This document shows positions 19,860 to 29,449 of a DNA stretch of 62,000 nucleotides, in pieces; within the stretch, counting starts at the first letter, position 1, and each line of letters begins with the position of its first letter. The DNA is from Adiantum capillus-veneris. Its lineage: Eukaryota > Streptophyta > Polypodiopsida > Polypodiales > Pteridaceae. The notes beneath the pieces are model-generated. The model was not told the origin of the DNA and did no database searches. It saw only the letters and a program-made list of their open reading frames with translations. The stretch covers positions 112,160,477-112,222,476 of the forward strand of contig CM043949.1 of the NCBI GenBank assembly GCA_014529385.2, written 5' to 3'. The translations under genes were made by a program, and so were the position numbers.

Positions 19860-22534
19860 CTGCAAATCCCATTGCCAATGAGCCAAAGGTATTTGAGACA
19901 TTCTTGACAGACCTCACCAAGGCAATCCAAGAGTCTCTTAAGGATAATCGACCCCCTCAAAATAGTCACATGTATCCAAGAAGGGAGCAACAATGGTGTT
20001 CCATTTGCTTAGGTCCACATAGCACTAGTGAGTGCCCTACGTTTAGAGTAAAATTTAATGGAACTTGCAACGCATGTGGTAGGTATGGTCACCAAGCTAA
20101 GGATTGTTTAATGATCAAACGTATGATGGCAAATAGACCACCTGTAGCCTGGACGGATGCACCTCGAGCTCCTGTATTGATGCCTGCTCCACCTGTTGAG
20201 CAACTACCGCAACACATGGTCCCTAGATCTCAAAATGTTGTACAAGCTACACCGCTACCACCTCCTGTGCTAGGACTGCAGCCCCCGCATCCAAGAGTCG
20301 CCCCTATGAACCAAGTGGGTTGCGAGCCATCTAATGCTTATGCAGATGGCTGTGAGGAGGAAATAGACACTAGTATTGCCTACGGACTTGATACATTGGA
20401 AGAGTGTCCTATATACTACATGGAAGATTGTTGGGGGCAAGTCAAGTCGGTTTATCAAGCTGCTGCTCTCGCATCCAGAGGTCAAAATATCAACACCCAG
20501 GCTAGGAGGCCACCTCTTCAATGCTACAAGTGTGGTGGACCACATCGGGCAGCGGAGTGCCCTATTAGGTTGCAAAAGAATGCTTCACAGATGCAAATGA
20601 ATCAAGGGAGCACGTCTGCAATGCCAATACTCACATGTAATCGTTGTGGCATAGATCACTTGATTGCCCAATGCCCCTATAACCCAAATGCGCCTAAAAT
20701 CACACCCCTAAATTTGGTCGAAATTGCTAGTGTGACATCGCCAATACCACCCATCGCACCCGCTTATGCGATTACACGGTCCATGCTTCAAGGGCCAGGC
20801 CATATCCTCGAAGAGAGAGATACCGCGTCAGTTATCCAAGCAAAGAAAAAGAAGACACGAAGGAAGAGGTCGCAGAATACGGGAAATTCAAAGCCAAATT
20901 CCAAAACAAACATAGGAACAGGAGATGACCCCGTATATATGAATGACCTCGAGGATGATTCAGATTCAATCGAGACAATGGAGACTAGAACCAATACCAC
21001 AAAGGGAAAGACCAACAAAGAAAACCGTAACATGGAACCAAATGAAAACCGAATAAGAGAAAACCATAAAGAGCCTCTGAAAACACCACAAGTGTTTCCA
21101 AATCCAATCCAAGACCCCCAAGATAAACCGCAGAGGCAAAAAGGGAAGAATCGTAAAAAGAAGATTGGGACGCACCCAAACCCAGTAGACGAGATTGAGC
21201 AAGTGAAACATCTAAGAGATTTAGTGGAGGAGACTCAAAGGAAACTAGAACCAGAACCCATGCATGTCAAAATTCATGACACAGTGTTTCCCACGCAAGT
21301 TCATCCACCCCACATGAACCATAGACCGTTAGCCATATCTAGTATCATCCAAGAAGGGAGTGAGGATGGGACATCAGAAGGTAAGCATACACCTTTCTTG
21401 TTGGAAAGGATGTTTAACGAAGGAATACCTGATCCCATTGAGGAATATGAGATTCCATCCTCACCAGTTCCTAGTCAAGGACCTACACCCTGCAAAACGC
21501 CAATGAATGTTGCCAAACTAGTGGACTTCATGTCTTCTAAGGTCCGAACCACGATCATAGCAAAGCTGTATGGAGATCCTGAGTTATTCCTTGCACTTCG
21601 AGCATTCCTTAACGGAGAGCTACGAACGGGATTACCGCAGTTTGCGCAACCAAATAGGCCTGACTTGATTATGATTGATGAGGAAAATCATGTGCAATCA
21701 CTTGACTTAGATGGACACGAGTCTGTGATCGAGGTACCCATTAACGAATTAGGGCAGTATTTTGAAGGCGACGAGTCTAATGCGACCCTACCCATCACTA
21801 CCAAGGGATTAACTATAAAGGGAATTCTTGATGGTGGTGCGGGAGCTAGCATCGTTACAAAAGATTGTTGGGAATCCATGGGAAAACCCCGCCTCAGTGT
21901 TACTAACATTGTGGTAAAGATGGAAAATGGTACCATAGCCAAACCTATGGGGATGCTCAAGGATCTTAAGATCAAAGTTCTAGGACACAAGGTACGACAT
22001 ACGTTCATTGTAATGGATTTCTCTAAACACCTTATGTCATATGAAATGATTTTAGGACGACCATTCATGAGGGAAGCACAAATGGTTCATGATTGGTCTA
22101 AAAATCATGTCTATTTGCAATTCCAAGACTCTGTCCTTAGAGTGGATTTGGTGACTGGTAAGGTACACCCCTTAGGGAGTAAAACCATTATTGATCATCG
22201 CTCTGACACCACAGTTCACTCGGCCCCACTACAATATTGTTACACTTGTAAGAAGGATACAGACATTGGCCAAGATTCTCCTTATATGGATATCCTACCT
22301 GGGATGACTGAGTCGGACAATGTGGATTGGGTCCACCTAGCAGCAACCATAGACACTTGGGGAAATAGGGGGACGACCTGGGTAACACCTGAGGGGGATG
22401 AAATGCCTGTACCCTTAAATATGCTACAAGCAATGCATATAACTTCTAACAAGACTCATCCTAATGTAACGAAGAAAACATACAAGTGGGTCCCTAAAGC
22501 TTCTTTAGTGACCATAACTAGTGCTAAAAAATAG
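19856..22534 (+). CDS. Zinc-knuckle and retropepsin protein (ORF2) of the Gag-Pro element
   Basis: This is an intact 892-codon frame. Near the amino end are four Cys/His knuckle-like motifs: CSICLGPHSTSEC, CNACGRYGHQAKDC (perfect CX2CX4HX4C), CYKCGGPHRAAEC and CNRCGIDHLIAQC. They suggest RNA binding like nucleocapsid. A basic, charged linker follows (KKKKTRRKR). Near residues 640-760 lies a retropepsin: NATLPITTKG, active site ILDGGAGASIV and MILGRPFMREAQM. The active-site triplet is DGG rather than the usual DSG/DTG, though the catalytic Asp is kept. A post-protease segment (WVHLAATIDTWGN, PEGDEM) resembles those at 12 and 50 kb. It ends with a TYKWVPK motif. Its ATG overlaps the gag stop as ATGA in a -1 frame. 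Confidence 0.88.
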   Translation: MTANPIANEPKVFETFLTDLTKAIQESLKDNRPPQNSHMYPRREQQWCSICLGPHSTSECPTFRVKFNGTCNACGRYGHQAKDCLMIKRMMANRPPVAWTDAPRAPVLMPAPPVEQLPQHMVPRSQNVVQATPLPPPVLGLQPPHPRVAPMNQVGCEPSNAYADGCEEEIDTSIAYGLDTLEECPIYYMEDCWGQVKSVYQAAALASRGQNINTQARRPPLQCYKCGGPHRAAECPIRLQKNASQMQMNQGSTSAMPILTCNRCGIDHLIAQCPYNPNAPKITPLNLVEIASVTSPIPPIAPAYAITRSMLQGPGHILEERDTASVIQAKKKKTRRKRSQNTGNSKPNSKTNIGTGDDPVYMNDLEDDSDSIETMETRTNTTKGKTNKENRNMEPNENRIRENHKEPLKTPQVFPNPIQDPQDKPQRQKGKNRKKKIGTHPNPVDEIEQVKHLRDLVEETQRKLEPEPMHVKIHDTVFPTQVHPPHMNHRPLAISSIIQEGSEDGTSEGKHTPFLLERMFNEGIPDPIEEYEIPSSPVPSQGPTPCKTPMNVAKLVDFMSSKVRTTIIAKLYGDPELFLALRAFLNGELRTGLPQFAQPNRPDLIMIDEENHVQSLDLDGHESVIEVPINELGQYFEGDESNATLPITTKGLTIKGILDGGAGASIVTKDCWESMGKPRLSVTNIVVKMENGTIAKPMGMLKDLKIKVLGHKVRHTFIVMDFSKHLMSYEMILGRPFMREAQMVHDWSKNHVYLQFQDSVLRVDLVTGKVHPLGSKTIIDHRSDTTVHSAPLQYCYTCKKDTDIGQDSPYMDILPGMTESDNVDWVHLAATIDTWGNRGTTWVTPEGDEMPVPLNMLQAMHITSNKTHPNVTKKTYKWVPKASLVTITSAKK

Positions 22535-23123
22535 AAGCCTTGTAAGAAACGTACCACTCGCTCCAAGAAAAGTAAGAAAATGTTGCGATGGATCCCTAAA
22601 TGACTATTGGAAGCCCAAGGCTACTATCAAGGAAATGATCAAATCTGGGTGCCAAAACGTAGATTGTGCTCTTACCTATCACCTGACCCAAGTGAGCCCA
22701 ATCCCATAGCTCCAAAACGAATCAATGATCGTGGAAAGAAAAAAAATCACAGACTGCTACACACCCGCTCCCGAGCTAGTTTGGGTACCAAAGAAAGAAT
22801 GATTTGTTCCACCTAGCTCAGGAAGGGGGGAGTCCCATGAAGATTCTAGCTCATCATGTAATACATCCATAGAGGTAAAAGCTTCTACACAGCCTCCATC
22901 TATAGTAGTGGACCTCCTTGAAGCTACAAAAGAATCCACACCTCCCAGTGTTCAAGAATCACCTGATGAACCACTTCAAGTTCGATCCTGGGAGAGTACC
23001 TTACCACCCTTGCAACTTGACGAGGCACCTAGGGTAATAGAAAACTACTGGCAAAAATCCTCACCTATTACCAACTGGAACAATTGGTTTCAAAGGGTGA
23101 CAAGCTCATTTCAAATGGTATGA
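22535..23123 (+). pseudogene. Decayed C-terminal tail after ORF2, W-x-P-K repeats
   Basis: After the ORF2 TAG the same frame continues with KKMLRWIPK, a TGA at 22601-22603 and then NDQIWVPKRR. A shifted frame gives ELVWVPKKE near 22782 and later coding-like text (PLQVRSWESTLPPLQLDEAP, ITNWNNWFQRVTSSFQMV) to 23123. With KWVPK at the ORF2 end this makes four W-[VI]-P-K motifs. It looks like a degraded tail domain. Function unknown. Confidence 0.5.
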
Positions 23124-24715
23124 TCTACCCAAGGAAGGGGGGAGTGTTTGTGGACATCCATCATTCACTTGCTTCCCTCTCAACCTTTTTCCTTGACCTC
23201 TCAATCACCAATCTTAGGGAATGTACATATAAAGCTTTATACTCACAAAAAATAAAAAAATAAAGAGCAAGAGCAATAAGCAAACGAGTATGCACATTAA
23301 AAGTCAAAACATTGACTCAGACCTACACATGTCACATCTTGGTACAGTGAAACAGAAACCTATGTCATGAAACACCTTTGATCCTCATCACTTGAGTGAT
23401 GGAGGGTAGGTAAGATTAGTACGATAGGAGTGTTTCTGTTTTAGAGTTGAGAGATTAGCGAAGTTCTCTTTTCCCACTAAGGTGCCTCTTGGAGGTATTC
23501 CTTTTGTTTCCTAGTGTGTACATGAGCGTGTTGCTATTGATAGGATTTGGACCTTCATGGAACCTTTCTCTTGTTCACACTTCAAATCAAGCGCGACCAT
23601 CAACACAAATAGGTGTTTTATGTCCATTAGCATTGCCCTTATCTTTTTGCATCCATGTTTGTCTGCTTTGATTGTGATTGGTAGCATAATATTCAGCGCA
23701 TTGGCTTAGTATCAAACATTTAATTCAATGTAATGTTTTGACATAATCACTTGTCTAGGTTTAAAAATCAAGCAGTCCGACTAAGCTAGTTTGACCAAGC
23801 TAGGTATTAGAAATCTTCTCTTAATACCATGGGGAATGCCTTCCTAATAAGCAATGGTTACTTAGGTTCTTAATCCGATTTAGGCAGCATTGTATGAAAT
23901 GTACTAGGGCTTTCTAGTGGGCTTAATGACCTTTTGCTTAAGTATTATAAAGGGAGTTTACTAATGTGATGAGCCTGGGGAGGGTAACAATGTTATATGA
24001 CCCCCCAAAGTTACAAAATTTAAATGCTGAAAATGAACAAACAAAAAATCAAAGTGCCACAATGTAAAATTTTAACCTGGAAGAGAAATCCCTGCTTAAA
24101 TTGGTACTTCACTCACATGTATCGCCTATGGTACTAGAGCCCTAGAGGTTCCCAGTGTGGGCGCTTTTCCTTGAAAAGCAAAAAACCCAAGGCATACAAA
24201 ATAAGCACACACATCATAATTGAATCAATGTGAAAAGACTTCGGGGGGTCAACGAAAAGGTAATCAGTCAGGCGATGATTTCATGAGAAATTCCTTTTAT
24301 CGTAGCTTAACTACAAAGTCTTCTAGGTATAGCCTCTAGTCAGCCCTCGAACATGAATACTTGGCTCTCACGATTAAACAACTTAATTGACCACTGAAAA
24401 TTAAGAAGCTTACCCATGGTATTAATATTCGATCTCTAGTGCCTTTCGACCGTCAAATTAGCGACCCCAGACTTGTTTAATTTTTTACCTTTACATCTGT
24501 TTATGCATTTGATTACATTGCAATTTAATGTTCATTGCTAACAAATTGTTTGAAATTCTTTTACCAATCAATTTGTCTACCTAAAACTGCATATGCTTTT
24601 TAATCACTTATGAGAATGCAATTACTGTGGCAATGTTGTTTGATTTTGCAGTGACTGAAGAAGGCTAAGGACATTCATCTCAAATGCTCTTCCACCTCGA
24701 CGAACCATCTACATC
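23124..24715 (+). other. 3' non-coding region of the Gag-Pro element
   Basis: About 1.6 kb with no coding signal. A polypurine-tract-like AAGGAAGGGGGGAG at 23131-23144 is followed by TGTTTGTGGACATCC, which looks like a fossil LTR start. RT or integrase motifs were looked for in all frames and not seen. Confidence 0.6.
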
Positions 24716-24728
24716 AGGAAGGGGGGCA
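24716..24728 (+). other. Polypurine tract
   Basis: Purine run AGGAAGGGGGG plus CA immediately before the 3' LTR; primes plus-strand DNA synthesis in this element class. Confidence 0.85.
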
Positions 24729-25026
24729 TGTTAACCCTCACGGCACACGGACACCCTATGATCTATAAACGTTGTATTATTTAGAGTCAGGTACCGGGCT
24801 TGTCGGACCAATAGGAAAAGGGTAAGAGTGATCGCCGATGAGAGGCGCACTCTAACTGGGACATTCAAGCGATTAGTTGGCTAAGCATGGGCGCCCAAGT
24901 GGGAATGGGGTGAGCTCATATAAAAGCCAACTAGACCTAATTTTTACTCATTCTCTCATTTGTGCAATAGAAGAGTGCTCTTGCTCCATCTCCATCTCCA
25001 TCTCCATCTTCTTCTTCTTCACCTCC

Positions 25027-25118
<92 letters not shown>

Positions 25119-25366
25119 GAGTGTGTGTGCGATCGAGCATTACGAAGGCACGACGGCGGGGAAGCGGTTGAGCGCGGCACGACTGCAGCTTCTTCTTCAT
25201 CGCGGCGAGGAATCCACCACGAAGGCAAGCGTAGAGCGGTGAGTGACACACCCTTTGCTCTCTTGAGCTTGCTAGTTTAGGCATGTTGTGTGCTTGGAGC
25301 CATTTGTGGCTCGCACATGGTGTATTGACAAGTCCCTTGCTTCGACAGTGCGGCAAGGAGCGCACA
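24729..25366 (+). repeat. 3' LTR of the Gag-Pro element
   Basis: 638 bp, TGTTAACC...GCGCACA, matching the 5' LTR except for about a dozen substitutions, one extra CTCCAT unit and microsatellite length. It is followed by TGGCT. Confidence 0.95.
25028..25114. repeat. Compound (GT)n(GA)n microsatellite inside the 3' LTR
   Basis: GT run to 25057, GA run to about 25114. Confidence 0.95.
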
Positions 25367-25371
25367 TGGCT
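25367..25371. other. Target-site duplication, right (TGGCT)
   Basis: Identical to 16395-16399. Confidence 0.95.
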
Positions 25372-25904
25372 CTTTTGCAGATGGCCCCCCCTTTGGATCC
25401 CTATTTTCCCTCCTTTGGATCGCTACTATGGCCGGTCTGCTAGCTTAACCAATATTCTAGCTTTTTCTCCCCTTGCCTTCCCCACATTAAATGATTAGTT
25501 TAATATGAGAAAATCATTTAGGAGAATTAGATATTGATTATTATGACATTACCTCTCTCTTGAAATCATAGTCGTCCTCGACTATGGTGTATAGAAGATA
25601 AAGCATGTTCATGATTCCTTTTCTTAGCGGGTAGAGGATCCCTATGTTACCCTACGACATCATTCCACAATGGATGACTAGTCCATTTGGCGCTTGAGAG
25701 CCTGAGGCTACCGCAAGCATGTCTACACATTAGTCCTATCAATCTTCCATAGTAGAGTGACAAGCTCTACTTGGTGTTTGGGAGACGTCGTCTCCGCAAA
25801 CTTGATCTAAGCATGCATACTACTTCATTTTTGTGCACAAGTAAAGAAAAAGAGAGTCTTATAAGACAAAAATTTTGTTCATTTTTAACATTTTGTACAT
25901 TTGC
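25372..25904. other. Flank without recognisable gene
   Basis: About 530 bases between the Gag-Pro element and a reverse-strand chromovirus pol end; possibly the 3' untranslated end of that chromovirus. Confidence 0.4.
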
Positions 25905-26430
25905 TTACTCTTGGGAAGCATTGTAAGCATTGACAAGGTTTAGGTTATCCTTTAATTGTATGCCTTGCATCCATCTAGCATCTTCAAAAGGATAATTCTT
26001 AAACTTAATAAGATATCGTCGGATAGTCTTTACCCCTCTTAGTACCTTGTCTTCATGTCGGAGAATGGACTCGGGCTGCAGCACCTCTTCTTGGTCCTCG
26101 ATCTCCGGTGGGTCTTCAATAGTTGGTTCTTGAGGTGTCTCTCCTTTGTAAGGCTTTAATAGGCTCACATGAAAAGCATTGTGTATGAGCCAATGATTGG
26201 GCAACTTGAGTTGATAGGCCATCTCATTGATTGGCCTAAGAATCTGAAAGGGACCATAGTACCTTTTTGCTAGTTTAGCATAGTACTTTTGGTGACTCGT
26301 AGGATTCTTGCCCGTTGTGTGCCTTAATCGAGCCTTGGGAGATGTCCTACCTGTCGATGGTGCTTTCAAGGGGAAACAAGCTTCAGTCACTCCCTTAATT
26401 AGGAAATTGAGGCTCCATGTCCAAAGCTAT
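25905..26430 (-). pseudogene. Chromovirus integrase C-terminus and chromodomain
   Basis: The reverse strand encodes the GPY/F-type integrase end ([46 protein letters not shown]). It is followed by a chromodomain ([38 protein letters not shown]) and a short tail to a stop at 25905. Chromodomains in this position define chromoviruses and are thought to guide integration to heterochromatin. It is out of frame with the integrase core to its right, with stops in between, so the protein is broken. Confidence 0.88.
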
Positions 26431-27330
26431 TTGGACAAAGAGGGATGTTTTATCTCTTCTCTCAAGCATGAGGATGCAATCCTAGGGGCACAAGATTCTT
26501 GTAGGTCTCGGCTATACTCATCTGCACGATCTTCCTATGTACCTTAAGTAGTAGGGGACTTTTGGATCTTCCCTCAATTACCTCAAAAGGTGCTTTTCCT
26601 GTGGAAGTATGTACAGTATTATTGTAGACATACTCCACTAAGGGTAAGTACTTCTCCCATTGGGTCCTTTGATCTACTTCCGTTACATAGGCTTTTAGTA
26701 GATCAAGAATTTTTAGGTTAGCTATTTTACTTTGGCCATCCGTTTGCAGGCGATAGGCCGAAGAGAAGTTTAGCCTTGTCCCTAAATTCTCAAAAAGACC
26801 CTTCCAAAAATTAATGGTCATTCTAGGATCTCTATTCGATACTATGGACATTGGCAAGCCATGGTACTTGAAAATTTTTGATATGAAGAGGGTTGCCATT
26901 TGATGGGATTTGATAGTCTTTTTGATAGGTATAAAATGAGCTTGTTTGCTGAACCTGTCTACTATTGTCCATATTCTCGCATTCCTATGGATAGACTTTG
27001 GCAATCCAAAGATAAAATCCATGGATATGATCTCCCATGGTGAATTAGGGATTAGCAAAGGTTGAAGAAATCTAGGTTGCTTCCCTCTATCAAACTTCGT
27101 CTTTTGGCATACCACACATTTTGAAACATACTCTTGTATGTTTGCTTTCATGGCAGGCCAATAGAAATATGTTTCAATCCCTTTTAGGGTAGACTAAATC
27201 CCTCTATGCCCCCCATAAGGAGGAGCATGAGATTCTTACATTACTCTCACATAGTGAGTTAGTAACATATAGTCTATTGCCATAGAGAAGATAACCATCT
27301 TGTAAAGTAAATGGTTCCTCTTTCTTCCCT
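26431..27330 (-). pseudogene. Chromovirus integrase zinc-binding and catalytic core
   Basis: Reading leftward, a GGHRGI...YFYWPAMKANIQEYVSKC VVCQ zinc-binding region with one stop (near 27193) leads into the catalytic core: ISMDFIFGLPKS (first Asp), SIVSNRDPRMTINFWKG (second Asp), and QTDGQSKIANLKI. In active enzymes the last motif is QTDGQTERVN, so the catalytic Glu is replaced by Lys. The frame ends at 26462. Upstream, at about 27230-27320, the short YLLYGNRLYVTNSL segment typical of the RNase H-integrase linker remains. RT and protease are absent. The element is dead. Confidence 0.85.
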
Positions 27331-27529
27331 AGTGCAAGGGCTGAAACCACATCTATGAAATCGGGATCCAAAGGGGGACCATCTGTAGAAGAGCAATGTT
27401 CAAGAAATGGGCTTCAAAGACCTAAGGTTCACCCCATTAAGACTTCCAAAATGTTAAGGTTCCAAATTTCAAAGGGTAAGTCCAAATGGTCAATCTTAAG
27501 GAAATTGGATGCTTTGTAATTGTACACAA

Positions 27530-28195
27530 AGTCTTCCTAGATCCCTACATGGCATGGTGCTTGCATTAATGTTTGCTTCCACCAAATTTTTCTCTTATTT
27601 ATTGTCTGGACCATTCATAATCTTAACAATGGAAGAATTATTTCCTTATGTAATGCAGCACATGGATGTTTCTTCTAGGATTTCCAAATGGCTCACAAGG
27701 TTGCAAGAGTTTGACTACACAATGCAAGTGGAGAGCTCCACAAGAGCCAGTCTAGGAGGCATTCTCACTCATCGCTACTATGAAAAGAAGCTGAAGATCA
27801 AGACAAGTGACAAAGAAATAACACGTGTGTTGAAAGTCCCTAAGATAGAGATGGATCACTCTCTTTTCTTAGATGGAGCCTATAAGAGGACAGTGGACAA
27901 AGCTGCAGCAGGCATTGTCATCTTCAACGAGAAAATGGAAAAGGTATTCTCCATTGGGCATCTCTTGGATTCCCACTCCAACAATGAGGCAGAATATGCA
28001 GCCTTAACTCTTGGGTTAGAGTGGTGTGTGACACAAGGTATTCAACGGTTAAATGTATTTGGTGATTCCATGCTTTTAATAAAACAAATACAAGGAACTT
28101 GGGCTTGTAAAAATCATAGCTTGCTAGGCCATTTTCAGCAAGTTAGGAACCTTTTAGGGAAGTTTCAAGATGTACAATTACATCATGTCCCTTGA
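27530..28195 (+). pseudogene. Tat-like RNase H end plus second (aRNH-type) RNase H
   Basis: This forward frame starts inside the end of the RT-linked RNase H (FPYVMQHMDVSSRISKWLTR, LQEFDYTMQVESSTRASLGG). It then enters a second RNase H of the plant aRNH type: HSLFLDGAYKRTVDKAAAG, SHSNNEAEYAALTLGLEW, LNVFGDSMLLIKQIQGTW. The acidic residues Asp, Glu and Asp of the active site are all kept. A dual RNase H arrangement is a hallmark of the Tat clade of Ty3/Gypsy. A TGA at 28193-28195 stops the frame. RT upstream is missing, replaced by the reverse-strand chromovirus. Confidence 0.82.
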
Positions 28196-29200
28196 GCAGA
28201 AAAGCAAGAAGAAGATGCTCTAGCTAGAGAGAAGCTACAAGATGTTCCAGTGGTGGGTGCTATCAAGTTGAAGCTGCCTCTCTTCCAAGGTAGTGATGCT
28301 ATGCCTGACATCATGAGTTTCTTGGACATAGGAGAGTGTCCTAAGTATCTAACTAAGGTCCAAAAGCAGTGGCTTGTGTGCAAGGGAACAAAATACTGCC
28401 TTATCATGACGACCTCTACTGCAAGGGTAAAGATCAAATTCTTAGGTGTGTACCTCTCTCTAGTGAAATCACCAAAATCATTTCAAGTTTCCATGATGGT
28501 GTTTGTGGAGGGTACTTTGCACTTGACATCACCAGTAGGAAGGTTCTACAAGCCGGGTTTGTGTGGCGTAGTTTACAGAGAGATGTGCATCACTTGCGCA
28601 AAACAAGAAAAGAGTGCCAGAAGGCTGGTGATACTCCCGAAGGCTCACATATGAGCCACAGACTCCTATAATCTTATATGGACCATTTGAGAAATGGGGA
28701 ATTGATTCCATTGGGCCTTTTCCAAGGAGCCAATCAGGTAGGTTGTATATCATCATGGGTGTGGACTACATGACCATGTGGGCTGAAACAGTTGCTATCA
28801 CCCGGATTACAGCTAAGGAAGTGGCTAAGTTTGTATTTGAAAACATTTGTTGCCATTTTTGGCACTCCTCTTGAAATAATTTCTGACAGGGGACCAGTTT
28901 TTAGAGGAGACCTAATAGGAGAGCTGATAGAGAAGCTGGGTATCTCACGATGACACTCAACTCCCTACTACCCACAATGCAACGGTTTGATGGAAAAGGT
29001 AAATGGTATGATCTACAAGATCCTCACTAAACATGTAAACAATCACAAAAGTGATTGGGAAAAGCATCTTATGGTTGAAATTTGGGCTTATCGCACTTCA
29101 TTTTGCACATCTCTTGGGTTCACACCACATACCTTCTATTGCAAAATTTTCCTTGAGGATTATTGCTTATGTGATAGACATAAATATGAGCTTTGTTTTT
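28196..29200 (+). pseudogene. Tat-like integrase, frameshifted
   Basis: The forward strand continues the same element with the linker LPLFQGSDAMPDIMSFLDIG, a degraded zinc-binding region (VWRSLQRDVHHLRKTRKECQ) and a catalytic core split over frames: EKWGIDSIGPFPRSQSGR (first Asp), PLEIISDRGPVFRGDL (second Asp), NGLMEKVNGMIYKILT (Glu). All three DDE residues are visible, but at least three frameshifts or stops separate them. WAYRTSFCTSLGFTPH is the usual core end. It fades out at about 29200. Confidence 0.78.
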
Positions 29201-29449
29201 TGTCCCACGACAGACGTGGATGCACATAGTGTTGCTATATTCTCCTATGCATGCCCTGGGAAAAAATATTGAGAGATAGATGAAGTTAATTTTTCTGCCC
29301 ACGGTGCGCGGTGATGTTGAGGGCCGCTTTTTGAATTTTGCTCCACCTCTCTCTTGGTATGCACTTGATGCATGACAATCACAAAAAAAACCTATGTATT
29401 TATTTTGTACATAACTATGGTTTTGACACATTTGGATCTCAGAATCAGG

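Larger units (their letters stand above)
16400..25366 (+). mobile_element. Complete LTR retrotransposon encoding Gag and protease only
   Basis: The 8,967-bp element is bounded by TG...CA LTRs (16400-17027 and 24729-25366) and flanked by a perfect 5-bp duplication, TGGCT. It has a tRNA-Asp-type primer-binding site, a long leader, gag, a second frame with zinc knuckles and retropepsin, a long 3' region and a polypurine tract at 24716-24728. No reverse transcriptase, RNase H or integrase motif is present between the protease and the 3' LTR. It is therefore structurally complete but non-autonomous, similar in concept to TR-GAG elements yet also carrying protease. The two LTRs differ at roughly a dozen substitutions outside microsatellites, so insertion was fairly recent. 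Primer type and Gag amino terminus (MHLRSGRVL) point to the Athila/Tat side of Ty3/Gypsy. Confidence 0.92.

Noticed and set aside
16400-25366. RT or integrase hidden in the 3' region of the Gag-Pro element
   Set aside because: Frames at 22.5-24.7 kb were read for YxDD, FGLxNAP, DFxGP, SDRGxxF and QxNGxxE patterns; none was found.
29120-29431. 103-codon reverse frame opposite the Tat-like integrase end
   Set aside because: It is a shadow of the forward integrase remnant and extends into non-coding DNA.
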